Positions 22,567 through 33,170 of a stretch of 64,000 nucleotides of DNA are shown piece after piece. The DNA is from Psychrosphaera algicola (lineage in GTDB: Bacteria > Pseudomonadota > Gammaproteobacteria > Enterobacterales > Alteromonadaceae). Both the position numbers and the translations under genes were made by a program. The notes beneath the pieces are model-generated. The model was not told the origin of the DNA, searched no databases, and was given only the letters and a program-made list of their open reading frames with translations. Location: positions 1,302,001 to 1,366,000 of the forward strand of contig NZ_JAQOMS010000002.1 of NCBI RefSeq assembly GCF_028401425.1. Reading direction: 5' to 3'. Each line of letters opens with the position of its first letter. The stretch's first letter is position 1.

Positions 22567-23973
22567 TTAGTTATGGGTATTTACCAAGTCATAAATGGTC
22601 ACTTGCGCATAATCGTGACTATCACCCGAGTTATTTTGATTATAAACCCCAGCTTTGAAATACATATACTGATTACCAGATCCGTAACGACTGCCAGACA
22701 TATCAAATCGTTCGAACGCTAACTGTGTTTCATTTTGAGAAATGGTCACGTCAAGTTGATCCCCAACAACCTTAATCTCATAAGTAAAGGTTTCACCAAG
22801 TTCAATTCCATCACTAGGATTGCTGGCATTATCCGAACGTGAACCAAGCATTTCACGGTACACATCATCGCCGCCCAACACTTCGTGTGCAAAGTAAATA
22901 CTGCCCTTGGAATTATTAGGGAGCTTGCGATAATAAAGTCGAATAGGTTCGTCGTCATTTGCATGGATTTGGCCAATGATCACTCGTCCAATTTGATAAT
23001 CTTCACCGGTTGATGTGACATGGTCAACTTTAAGTGTGGTACGTAATACACCATCAACCCCGCCCGCTTTTGCTTGTTCCGTAGCCGATGCACTTGAAAA
23101 CACCCAGTTATTTTTATTGATCCCTTGAGTCGATATGCTCTTATTTCCCCGGCGTAACATTTCACGTAATTCGGTTCGAATATATTTAGTGTTTTCCGAA
23201 GTTTTAAAGCCTCGGACATTTGTTCTAAAAACTAATCCGGCATCAATCGATTGATAAAAGAATCGTGGGTCGAAGTACCCGCCAGCCAAATCGTTTTCAT
23301 AAATGCTGTCGGATTTTCCGTTATTGTCAACATCAGTTGGCACACTTAGATACCAATCAATAAGTTCGATATTTTGGGTTACCGTTCTATCACAGCCAAA
23401 AACTTGAATTTCTATAATGTCGGAAATATCGTTTAGCTCGTTACCCAGAGAAGTAAATTTAACAAACCGGCCAGTTATCGCTCCGGTTCCATCTTCGTCA
23501 AAATTAATTCGAGTTGCAATCAAGCTATCGGGGTCTGACGAACCACTAACGACAACTTCTTGCCAGTCGACAAGATTGTCAGAAACATGTATTTCATAAT
23601 AATGACTGATATTAGGATTTAGCCAACTTACTAGAACGTCTGAAATCAATGCCCCTTTGGTCAGTTTTATAATTGCGCTCGTCCCGTTTGATTGACTCTT
23701 CCAAACAAGGTTATCTTTGTATTTTTTATCAATGAGGTAATTAACGGAAAAACCAACTGCGTCGGTTTGTTCAGTAGATACAGATTCAATACCTAACTCA
23801 AAAATTGAGCTGCAACTAATAGGTTCTAAGTCGGGGTAAGTTTCCGGTTCGGTTGTTCCAGAGTTGTCATCAACGACAGTGTCATTTTGTGGTTTTGACT
23901 CTCCCATTGACGGATCAGCAGTACACCCAGCGAGCAATAGCATCAAAGCTATAGCAGATAATATTATTTTCAT
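22567..23973 (-). CDS. PL7-family alginate lyase lipoprotein with discoidin-like (CBM32) domain
   Basis: The start at 23973 gives a lipoprotein signal with lipobox LLAGC; an ATG 30 bases upstream overlaps likely operator boxes and is less likely. After a Pro/Thr/Glu linker, residues about 55-195 look like an F5/8-type carbohydrate-binding domain. The catalytic PL7 domain shows all three hallmark motifs: RTELREML, QIHA and YFKAGVYNQ. Known family data link QIH (rather than QVH) to poly-G or mixed alginate preference; here that is inference. It probably cleaves alginate at the cell surface. The frame is intact. Confidence 0.92.
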   Translation of the reverse strand: MKIILSAIALMLLLAGCTADPSMGESKPQNDTVVDDNSGTTEPETYPDLEPISCSSIFELGIESVSTEQTDAVGFSVNYLIDKKYKDNLVWKSQSNGTSAIIKLTKGALISDVLVSWLNPNISHYYEIHVSDNLVDWQEVVVSGSSDPDSLIATRINFDEDGTGAITGRFVKFTSLGNELNDISDIIEIQVFGCDRTVTQNIELIDWYLSVPTDVDNNGKSDSIYENDLAGGYFDPRFFYQSIDAGLVFRTNVRGFKTSENTKYIRTELREMLRRGNKSISTQGINKNNWVFSSASATEQAKAGGVDGVLRTTLKVDHVTSTGEDYQIGRVIIGQIHANDDEPIRLYYRKLPNNSKGSIYFAHEVLGGDDVYREMLGSRSDNASNPSDGIELGETFTYEIKVVGDQLDVTISQNETQLAFERFDMSGSRYGSGNQYMYFKAGVYNQNNSGDSHDYAQVTIYDLVNTHN

Positions 23974-23995
23974 ATTAACAACTTCATATTTTGGC

Positions 23996-24068
23996 ATTAC
24001 CAAGTACTATTACCAAAAATACAACCAAATGCAATTAGTATTGATTAAAAGATAACTAAATTGGTAAT
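23996..24068. promoter_or_regulatory. Three TTGGTAAT boxes upstream of the alginate lyase gene
   Basis: ATTACCAA occurs at 23996-24003 and 24009-24016, and its complement TTGGTAAT at 24061-24068. The first two are spaced 13 bases apart just before the gene. TTGGTnnnACCAA-like words are typical of GntR/FadR-type sites for sugar-acid regulators; assignment to such a regulator is inference. Confidence 0.4.
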
Positions 24069-24096
24069 AACAAATTACTAACCTCAATTACTAACT

Positions 24097-24115
24097 TTAA
24101 GGTGGCACACCTTAA
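24097..24115. other. Short perfect hairpin between the lyase and the signalling operon
   Basis: TTAAGGTG-GCA-CACCTTAA, 8-bp arms and a 3-nt loop. No T tract follows on either strand, so it is not a standard terminator. It could be an operator or a processed 3' end of the leftward signalling operon. Confidence 0.35.
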
Positions 24116-24178
24116 CTTCACATTTGCTGATGACCAACGCCCCCTCCGTCGGGCAACTAGCTGGCCTTAGATGTCTCC

Positions 24179-25506
24179 CTATGTGGCATCGGGCGTAACG
24201 CATTTTTCAACTTGTTCCAATATTTCCGCTTTAGATGACGGCTTTATGATGTAACCTTTAATGCCCATAGAAGCCCACTTTTTAAATAAGTCTTTTCGCT
24301 TGTTGCCCGTAAGTGCGATGACAGGAACAGGGTTATCACCGCCGGTCTTATTAATATGTTTGGTCGTATTTAAACCATCCAGTTTTGGCATAAATAAATC
24401 CATAATGATGCAATCATAACGCTTGGTCTTTATCAGCTTTAATGCCGCTAAACCATCGTCGGCTTGAGATACTATATAATTGGCATCACCCAGTACTTTG
24501 ACTAACATTTCGCGATAAAGATCATTGTCTTCTACAACCAAAATGGATTTTTGTTTCGTAATTGAATTGGGTTCAGACGCTTCTCCAGCGAACTCTTCTT
24601 GCTCTGGCTGAGGTTTATCTATTGCAGCTGGCTCATTACCATCACTTAAATTTATTGCGCTACTTTCCTCTTTGTTGGCTTCGATTTTGGCCTCTTCTTT
24701 AGATCCCTCGGTGAGCATATGTTGTTCGTCACGTTTTTTCTTTTTCGCCACGGTTTTTTGCAGTTGTTTATTGCGTTCATTTGCTTGGTATTGATTATGG
24801 ACTCGGGTTTCCGTAGCCAATGTTTTTTCTCGACCATAGTCGCAACCATGTCGTCGAGGCTAATTTGCAGCTCTTTTTCCAGACTTTCTAACATTGGTGC
24901 TAAGTGATTTTTAGCGATATTTTCCAATACTTTTTGGGGATCTTCGTTCGTCAATTCTTCTGACGATTCACTAACGACTTGGCCTAGCTTATTTTTACAA
25001 TCTTGAATACTGCCCGACAATGCGCTTTTACACTCAACCCCTTTATCAATGAGCTCAGCAAGCTCTTCATCGATTATGTCAAACTGTTCATCCGTAATGC
25101 CTTCATATTTTTTAACGGTATGTTTTATTAATGCGTTATGCACAATAATTTTTAATCTAAATTTTTCATATAACGGCTGGTAAACAAAATAATTGTCGAA
25201 CAACCCCTTTATACACGCTCGAAATGCAATATTGGACTCTTTGTTTTTACACAACAAAATTGCATCGTGATTATGTGAAACCAGCTTTTCCTCAACTAGT
25301 TTAGAATACAATTCAATGCTTTCCATGACAGTATTAAGCGCAAATAGAATGACGGGTGGTTGAAATTTCTCGACTACCTTTCCAATGTTATTGGCATTTG
25401 GGATCGCACGAAACTCACTGACTTGCTCAGCGATAATTGCCGCTGCGCCCAATATATCTTCGTTATTGTCGTTTATTAAAATGACCTGAGGGTGTTTACT
25501 CGCCAT
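24179..25506 (-). CDS. Pseudo-receiver / coiled-coil / receiver protein (copy A)
   Basis: Residues about 5-125 resemble a receiver domain but lack the phospho-acceptor: the strand reads VILFALNT where an active receiver has LLDLN. A helical, charged linker of about 150 residues follows, then a canonical C-terminal receiver: SILVVEDNDLYRE, acceptor Asp in CIIMDLFMPKLDG, ALTGN and IIKPSS. The frame breaks near 24815 in the linker. I chose the ATG at 25506 over 25542 because its paralogue at 30733 starts in the same way (MAxS). It is the third gene of a kinase/HPt/receiver operon and a likely end or relay point of the phosphorelay. Confidence 0.8.
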
Positions 25507-25519
25507 TTTATTATTTGCT

Positions 25520-25870
25520 TCAGCCACGTTTAATTTCCTCATAAACCGATTTGATGGCCTTACCTATTTTGACAATTAATACTTTGCATTCGTTGCGTTT
25601 TGTCTCCGTGCTATTATGTTCAAGCGTCTGTAGATAATATGAAAGTTGCTCTGCACCAATTGCCTTTGACGACGTTTTTAAAAAGTGAGAACGGTCTTTA
25701 ATTTTCGAAAAATCACCTTCTTTGTAGGATGAAACCAATTGATTATAAATAGTCTGGGCCTGTTGAATAAAGTCCAATTCACACTTTTTGATATATTCCA
25801 TATCATCACCAACTAACTCTTTCATAATGTCGCGATTCAACACGGACAATGTACTTAATACCTCATCCAT
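25520..25870 (-). CDS. HPt-domain phosphotransfer protein (copy A)
   Basis: A 116-residue all-helical protein. The motif DRSHFLKTSSKAIGAEQLS matches the HPt consensus with the phospho-His. Its start overlaps the hybrid kinase stop by eight bases (ATGGATGA), so the two are co-translated. It should take phosphate from the kinase receiver and pass it to the receiver of the next gene. Intact. Confidence 0.88.
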   Translation of the reverse strand: MDEVLSTLSVLNRDIMKELVGDDMEYIKKCELDFIQQAQTIYNQLVSSYKEGDFSKIKDRSHFLKTSSKAIGAEQLSYYLQTLEHNSTETKRNECKVLIVKIGKAIKSVYEEIKRG

Positions 25871-28700
25871 ACCATTTCTCCATTATTGTTTTCAGGTCGG
25901 CTAATTTCACCGGTTTGCTAATAAAATCATTCATCCCAACAGATAAGCAATGCTCTTTGTCACCTGACATCGCCGCCCCCGTAATTGCTACGATGGGAAT
26001 TGTTGTCATCATATCTTTAAGTTCCAATTTCCGGATATTTAGCGTCAATTCATAACCATCCATTTCCGGCATATGGCAATCAGTTAAAATTAACTTATAG
26101 TTTCTTTCTTGCCACATTTTAAAGGCTTCTACGCCATCGCCAGCAGTGTCGACAACGTAGCCTAATCTCACCATTTGCTTGTTGATTAAATCTTGATTAA
26201 ATGGATTATCTTCAACAATAAGAATATCGGCGATTTTTGTTGCCTCCACATCGTCTTGTTTAGAAGTGAGTTCGGTCGCATTAGCGTCCGTAGAGAACAA
26301 ATCAAGCTCAGCGAGCTCATCAAATAAATCGAAGTCGTCTGCTTCTGCTTCTGCCTCCGCTTGTGCTTTTGATCTTTTGTCTGAGTCGTAAAAATGAATA
26401 ATGTTGGACAATAACTGATTTCGCGTAGTTGGTTTTATCGGGATAGGTCTAAATTTTGGATTGTTATTAACAAACGTATCAAGCTCCGAACGGTCTATTG
26501 CGACAGCAATGTCATGTGCGGGAATATAATGTGCGAGCTGTTCCAAATTATTCTTCACAAACTCGTTTTCGCCAATCAAGGCAAAAGTAATATCGATGTC
26601 GTCAGCATTGAGCGTTTTAATCGCTTCGGCCGTAAATTCGTGGGGGATAAAAGTAACGTTTGCACCTTCCGACTCTAAATACGCTTTATATCGTCGAGAC
26701 ACTTTAACTAAGTACTGGTTAAAATTAATTATTGTGATTCTTTTGTCGAGTAATTTAGATGCCTCCAAGTTATCTTCACTTGCTCGCCACACAGGCAGAT
26801 GAAGTGAAAAAGTAGAGCCGACATGCAACTCACTTTCTAACGCGATATGACCGCCCATCATGTCAGCTAACTTACCGCAAATTGCAAGGCCTAAACCAGT
26901 GCCACCGTACTTCCGGGTCGTCGACTTTTCTGCCTGCACAAAAGGTGAAAATAGAGAGTTTTGGACATCTTTGGCGATACCAATACCGTTATCTCGAATC
27001 GAAAAGACCATACTCGTGAGCGCCCCTGTCGTTTTAGCCACATAAACATCAACGACAATTTTGCCTACTTTATCGCTATTGGAACTGGTAAATTTAATTG
27101 CATTACCAAGTAGGTTAAAGAGTATTTGCCTCAGTCGAACATCGTCCCCCATAACTAATTTGGGGATGTCGGGGGCTTCCCTTACGTCGAGGATCAGGTT
27201 CTTTTTGGAGGCAACAGGAAGAAATATTTTACAAATATTGTCTATAACCTCAGAAATGGAAAAAGGTTCATCTTCCAATTCCAGTTTACCCGCTTCGATT
27301 TTATTCAAATCCAAAATATCATTCAAAATAGAAACTAAGTTATCTGCCGCCGTTTTTGAAATTTCAATTAAAGATCGAGTTTCCTGCTTTAGGTCGTCGT
27401 CAAATGCCAGCTCTAAGTTGCCAATAATAGCGTTCATCGGTGTCCGTAGCTCATGACTCATCATCGCTAAGAAATCACTTTTTGCTTTATTAGCTAACTC
27501 TGCACGCTTAGACGCTTGTGCCAATGCTTCGGTTCGTTGTGCCACCCGTTGCTCTAATTCAACATTGAGCTTACGCATTTGTTCACGGTGCACAATGGTC
27601 TCAGTTTGGTCGATACAAACACCATACAATTGTCGTGAAAGCTCGTCAGTATTGCGTTTGATTACGCCCTTGGCATGAATGTGCTTAACAGCTTTATCGG
27701 GAATACACACCCTAAAGTCGACTTCAAATGATTGCTCGGTTAACACCACTTTATTTAATGTCGTCATTAACTCGTTTATATCGTCATGGTGCACTCGGTC
27801 CCGCCACTTTCCTTTTTTAAACCGACTTTATCTTCCAATTCAAAGATATCAGCAGTGACATGATCCCAATCCCAAAACCATCGACCATTGAGCCCTTCTA
27901 CACCTGTCCAAGTGCCGATTAACCCCGCTTCTAATGCGAGTTTTTTGATTCATTTGCATTACTTAGTTCAACTAAAACTTCTTTTTCTGCTGTGCAATCT
28001 TGTAATGAACCGACAACACTCGTCACGCCATAATTATTTTTATATGCATCTCCCCGTAACGAAAACCATTTTAACTCGCCATAAACAACTACCCGAAATT
28101 CAAACTGCAGTGGAATTGATAACTCAATGTGATTTAAGAAAAAACATCGAATATGGGCTGATCTGCCTCTAAAACTAGCTTTTTGAAGTGTTGCCAATCC
28201 AAAAGTTCTGATTTTTTCACACCTAGTAATGCTTTCATATGTGCCGAAAAGTACGCTTTATTTACACTGGGAATATATTCCCAAGTGCCAATCCCTGCAC
28301 TTTCAGTGGCAGTTAATATTTTGTCTAAACTAAGAGCATAACTTTGTTCGTCAGCAATCACTTCAGTTGATATTTTAAATGTGCAAATGACAAAAATATC
28401 AGTATTCGTGTGGATCCGTTTTGCTGAAACATTAATTTTTCGATGGACATTTCCCCTATCATTTACGACCAGTTCAAATTGCTTATCACCCGCAACAAGT
28501 TGCTTTAAAAATGCCGCAAATGTTGTTGCACCGCTGCGCCATTTAGGGTCAAAACTTTCGCCAACTTTTATTGGAAGGTAAGGAGAAATTTCATTTTCAA
28601 AACCAGATGACAAACGACTAGCATTGCCTTTTTCATCAAAAATAGCTGCGGCGATGTTTGCAAAATCAAAATAGTCGATTAACTCTTGATTACTTGTCAT
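25863..28700 (-). CDS. Cytosolic hybrid sensor histidine kinase (PAS-HisKA-HATPase-REC)
   Basis: There is no TM segment. The N-terminal 350 residues contain PAS-like repeats (for example GIGTWEYIPSVNKAYFS and a later LIGTW repeat), then a coiled coil, HisKA with FLAMMSHELRTPMNAIIGN, HATPase with LFNLLGNAIKFT, RDNGIGIA and GGTGLGLAI, a degenerate receiver-like segment, and a C-terminal receiver (ILIVEDNPFNQDL, Asp in LILTDCHMPEMDG, ISKPVK). Frame breaks near 28135 (T6 to T7), 27945 and 27815 lie in the PAS region. The start has GGAG upstream. It heads a phosphorelay operon with HPt and receiver genes; the signal is intracellular and unknown. Confidence 0.88.
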
Positions 28701-29110
28701 TTATGCTCCGGAGATTTTAATTTTGTAGGTCGATTTAGCCATCTATTAGATTTTGATTTGAATAAACAAGTAAAGTAAAACGACTTTTCAACTCTATATC
28801 GTGCGTTTGTGGCGGGAACGTAATGTTTATCTAGCGTATTTAAGAACAATATATTTTGACGTAAATTACAAATATCTTAAAAACAAAACAGTTTAGACCG
28901 CTTTTCAGAAGCTAAATACTTCAGCTTTGTTAACGAATAGCTTAGTTCACTTTGCACAGAAAGCCAGTTAGCCATTGCAGAGCTACAACGTATCCATTCG
29001 GACAAATTTATTAAACGAGTGTAAAAAATTAAAATCTAATCTAAATCAACACGGCAATTACTTTTAGTTGGTCTATATTTGATCCATTGGTATTTATTAA
29101 AAAGAATTAC
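28701..29110. other. Divergent promoter region of the two signalling operons
   Basis: This 410-bp AT-rich region separates the leftward kinase operon from the rightward REC-EAL operon. No gene or clear operator was seen, but both paralogous modules start here. Confidence 0.4.
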
Positions 29111-30350
29111 ATGATTGATAAATTCATACTCGTTGTAGACGATGATCCATTGTTGAGGAAAATACTTGCTCGGATGCTAAAAGATCTGGGTCAACATAAG
29201 GTGCTTATTGCTATTGATGGCTTTGCCGCGATGGATTTAGTGACAAAACACGGCAATGATATTGGCTTTATTCTCAGTGATTTAAAAATGCTAGGAATGG
29301 ATGGCGTTGAATTTTTTAGACATTTAGCGGAGTTAGAAACTCAAATTCCCTCGCGATTATGACAGGAACAGACTCTAGGCTTGTTGAATCTATCGTAGAA
29401 TTAACCATTCGACGTGGGCTAAATTACAAAGGGACGTTAACTAAACCTGTCAGCCAGTATGCCCTCGCATCCTTACTTCAAACACAAATAATGGTGACGA
29501 CAGTCAGCGAAAAAGCGACTGTCACTAATATCTCACGAACTGCTGTTTCAGAAATTACCGTTGCCATGCTTGGCAAGGCAATCATTAGAGATGAAATTGA
29601 ATGTTATTTGCAACCTCAAATTGACGCAAAAACATTGGATGTTATTGGTTTTGAAGCACTCGCAAGATGGCACCATCCGGAACTGGGTCTTATCATGCCA
29701 GACAGGTTTATCACTGTTGCCGAAAATAACTTTTTAATTGACGAACTCACGTTTCAAATTTTTAGAAAAGGATTAGAAAGCTTTAGAAAAATAAAATCCA
29801 AATTGGATTATGCGACGATTAGTTTTAACCTTTCTTCAAACTCATTAAATAATACTGAATTGCCCGAAATTTTGAGTGACCTGTTGTATGAAAATAAAAT
29901 ACAGTTTTCTGAAGTCGTGATAGAAATAACAGAGTCCAAGCTTTCATTGGATTTTGTAAATTCCCTAGATGTGATGACCCGACTGAGCTTAAAAGGGTTT
30001 AATTTGTCGATTGATGATTTTGGTACCGGATTCAGCTCACTTGAACAATTGCAAAAATTCCCTTTACCGAACTAAAAATCGATCGCGTTTTTACTCAAAA
30101 CCTTGATATCAGCCCAACGTCACAACTTTTGGTTGAGTCAAGTGTCAGACTCGCTCAAAAAATGGGTCTCAAAGTCGTAGCGGAGGGTGTTGAAACAAAA
30201 CAACAAATCAGTCAATTGCGGTCTATGGGGTGTGATATTTTACAAGGATTTTATTTTAGTAAAGCATTAGATAGTAAGCAGATAGAAATCTGGCTTAATA
30301 ACCGGAAAAACACGACTTCGTTAGACATTTCACAAACGTTGTCGACTTAA
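29111..30350 (+). CDS. Receiver-EAL response regulator (c-di-GMP phosphodiesterase)
   Basis: The N-terminal receiver has LVVDDDPLLRK and acceptor Asp in FILSDLKMLGMDG. The EAL domain has GFEALARWHHPELG (EAL motif present), ISFNLSS, VIEITES, IDDFGTGFSSLEQL, ELKIDR, VVAEGVET and QGFYFSKAL, so the main catalytic and metal residues are present and activity is expected. Frame breaks near 29355 and 30072 are bridged by these motifs. I prefer ATG 29111 to the upstream TTG at 29087. HPt and pseudo-receiver genes follow, so its receiver may be fed by the adjacent phosphorelay. Confidence 0.88.
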
Positions 30351-30376
30351 TTTTTCAACAAATATGAGTTTTTCCA

Positions 30377-30727
30377 ATGGCAGAAAGTAATTTTATTAAT
30401 ACCGATGAAATTGACAAGATATTTGGTCGTATAGACCGTGATGAAAAAATTCAGACAATTGTTGATCTAGCTAAAGATTTTGTAAAAAAGCGCAGTGAGT
30501 TGTTACGCTTAAAAAATGAAATGGACCTAGATAATTTTAAATTGATTTCCCATTCACTTAAGTCAAACTGTAGATACATTGGGGCTACCGCGCTAAGCCA
30601 ATGCTCGCTTACTTTAGAAAAGACAGAGTCATTTAATGAAGATGGGTTCGACAATCATTGGCAACTATTTTTATCAACTTATAACAATACAATGAACGAC
30701 ATTAAGTTATCTTTACAGGAATTATAA
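30377..30727 (+). CDS. HPt-domain phosphotransfer protein (copy B)
   Basis: A 116-residue helical protein, the same length as copy A. The HPt signature is LISHSLKSNCRYIGATALSQ with the phospho-His. Intact. It lies 26 bases after the REC-EAL gene and 5 bases before the paralogous receiver gene, so it is in one operon with both. Confidence 0.85.
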   Translation: MAESNFINTDEIDKIFGRIDRDEKIQTIVDLAKDFVKKRSELLRLKNEMDLDNFKLISHSLKSNCRYIGATALSQCSLTLEKTESFNEDGFDNHWQLFLSTYNNTMNDIKLSLQEL

Positions 30728-30732
30728 ACGGC

Positions 30733-32028
30733 GTGGCTAAGTCAATCAGTACCAGAGATAAGTTAAATCATATAATAATCTTTAGGGAGGATAATGAGCT
30801 TGATGCCTTAGCCGTGTCGAAGATCTTAGATTACTTTCAACATGTTTTAGTAATAACAGACATCAATAAATTAATTGAACAAATGAAAGACTTAACGCCT
30901 AAAGTCATATTTTTTCGTTTGAACACATCGAAACCACACTCCAACGCTACTATTCTTTAATAGATGACCTTAAAACAACCCCATGCTGTGAGCATAAGCT
31001 TGTGGTTCTTTGCAAAAAAATGAGGAAGGAACTGCGTTTGCTGCCTACAACACACAGGTAATTGACGAATACCTTATCAGTCGTCCGCTTTATGAAAAAA
31101 CACGGCCTATTCTATTAGCCAAACAACTACTACGCGAGCTCGGCGTTCATTTTACGACAAATGGCAGAATCCAATATCAACTTACTAATCTAGAGCTTAA
31201 AAACGAACTTGTCGAAATAATTGAAGGGGCTTTGGATCGCAAACAGGCGTTTAAAACCGAATTAGAAAACAGCATAATAAAACTCGACTCAGCGATAACT
31301 GCTGCTCAGGAACGTTTTGAAAAAATCAAAAAGCAGAGCTAAATTTAGACGATATAAAAAACTTGTTGAGTCAAATAAAGTCCAATGAGATCCGCCCTGA
31401 ATTAATAGAATTGCAAAACAAAGCCCTGTCTTTGCTCAATGGTTTTGTAAAATCTACAACTTCTCTTGTCACAAAAATGGATCCGAATAATGCATCAATA
31501 GATGAGGTTGAACGGGTCGAAAATACTGGCGAAACCAGTCTAGAGCAAAACGAATTAAAACAAAGTACAGCACACCATAAAGTTACAACCCCACCACTAA
31601 ATGGCGAGCAAACAATCGATTTTGAGAAACGGCTTAGAGAGCTTCAAAGTCCGCAGAAAATAAGAGTCCTTTTAGTTGAAGATGACGAAATGTCACTAAA
31701 TTTAAGTGCTAAATTATTTAAGAAATCGACCTTTAAATTTGATTATGCTGTAAGTGGCCGAGATGCCTTAAATAAACTAGATAACAATGAATACGATATT
31801 GTTTTTCTAGACATTAACCTTCCGGACTCTGATGGGTTATCTATCGCAGCGCAGCTAACAAATAGTAAATCAATAAACGCTGACACATCTATAGTTGTAC
31901 TTACCGGTAGCCACAGTAAATTGACAATTAGACGCGCAGGTCAAGTTGGCGCAAAAGCCTACTTAATAAAACCCCTTCGTGAATCGACGCTACGCGTGGC
32001 ACTAGATAAATGCGGCTATGAATATTGA
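30733..32028 (+). CDS. Pseudo-receiver / coiled-coil / receiver protein (copy B)
   Basis: Paralogue of the gene at 24179-25506, with the same plan. The N-terminal pseudo-receiver has VIFFRLNTSK in place of the acceptor Asp strand and a shared LxCKxxE ... YxxxxPLYEK block. A charged helical linker follows. The C-terminal receiver is canonical (RVLLVEDDEMSLNL, Asp in IVFLDINLPDSDG, VVLTGS, LIKPLR). The start is GTG. Frame breaks near 30940, 31016 (A7 to A8) and 31340 (A5 to A6) split it. A direct partner for HPt copy B is likely; an output domain is absent. Confidence 0.8.
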
Positions 32029-32111
32029 CCATAGGGAAATTGTCTAAACCACACAAAATAAAAACGCCTATTCTTCTATAACCCCGATTGCACGATTTTG
32101 TAATTGTGCCC

Positions 32112-33005
32112 CTAGCAGCTTAAAAATGCCTTTTCGATTATCTCGACTGATGTATCGCAGTTATTACTGTTTATTGCTAAACCCATGCTACAGTCCACTA
32201 CCACATTAACTGTTTCACCATTTTGGTCTGTGATCATGTAATTATCGTCAATCGTTTTCAGCTGGCTTCTGGCCGCAGAAATAGCACCTTGAATTGTCTT
32301 CGAATTAGGAAACATAGTCACAAATTCATTGCCATCGTAGCGCGCAATAAAGTCCGACGCTCGGCTAAATAGTCGTAACCTGTTGGCGATGAGAGACAAA
32401 ATGTCATCTCCAGCCTGATGTCCATATTTTTCATTTATTTGGGGAATATTATTAATTTTCAAATAACAAACACTAAATTTTGTGTTGTAACGTACACCGC
32501 AATTTATCATCACATCTAGTTTTTCAATTAATGCTTCACGGTTATATAACTTGGTCAGAAAATCATGTTTGGCAGAACGCTGTAAACTTTTACTGGTTTT
32601 AACTCTTAAAATAGAAAATCGAATAACACGTAACAGCAACGACGCGGTTAGCTCTGATTTAGGAATAAAGTCTTGAGCTCCGTAATTAATAAATTCTTCA
32701 CCAGTGGAGTCGGCCTCAGCACCCGAAACAACAACTATGGGAATTGCGTCAATTAATGAGCTTATTTTAATGATAGTGTCGAGCCCTCTAGAATCGGGGA
32801 CATTTAAGTCGACAAGTACAATCTCAGGGGTAAAGTTAACAAGCCCGGTCAACAACGCTTCCAAAGAATCAAACACAACTAAAGTATGACTTTGAAAAAC
32901 ATCCGTATTGAGTGCTTTTCTAATTACCGTTGCGGAAAACGCATCATCTTCTAAAAGGTAAATTAAAAAGCCTTGAGTCGTCTCTGCGGTTAACTTCTTT
33001 TCCAT
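32112..33005 (-). CDS. Receiver-GGDEF protein with degenerate GGDEF motif
   Basis: The N-terminal receiver has the acceptor Asp in IVLVDLNVPDSRG. The GGDEF domain keeps the overall fold (HDFLTKLYNREALIEKL, INEKYGHQAGDD), but the active-site loop reads RYDGNEF instead of RGGDEF. Cyclase activity is therefore doubtful; it may bind GTP or c-di-GMP as an effector. The ATG at 33005 is preceded by GGAAGG. The present stop truncates the last helix; one base change near 32120 would extend it with GAQLQNRAIGVIEE to about 32068. It is convergent with the copy B operon. Confidence 0.8.
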   Translation of the reverse strand: MEKKLTAETTQGFLIYLLEDDAFSATVIRKALNTDVFQSHTLVVFDSLEALLTGLVNFTPEIVLVDLNVPDSRGLDTIIKISSLIDAIPIVVVSGAEADSTGEEFINYGAQDFIPKSELTASLLLRVIRFSILRVKTSKSLQRSAKHDFLTKLYNREALIEKLDVMINCGVRYNTKFSVCYLKINNIPQINEKYGHQAGDDILSLIANRLRLFSRASDFIARYDGNEFVTMFPNSKTIQGAISAARSQLKTIDDNYMITDQNGETVNVVVDCSMGLAINSNNCDTSVEIIEKAFLSC

Positions 33006-33170
33006 TACCAACCCTTCCTTTGTTGTAATGTTTTACCAGTTTGAATGACCAACCATAACACCTAACGGATCTTTTTAAGTAATACTTTGACGGAATGAAG
33101 GGGTTAATCTTCATTCCTAACAACCTTTATTTAATTTTCACCTGTTAAGCGTTAATGGAATTTGGTGTTA

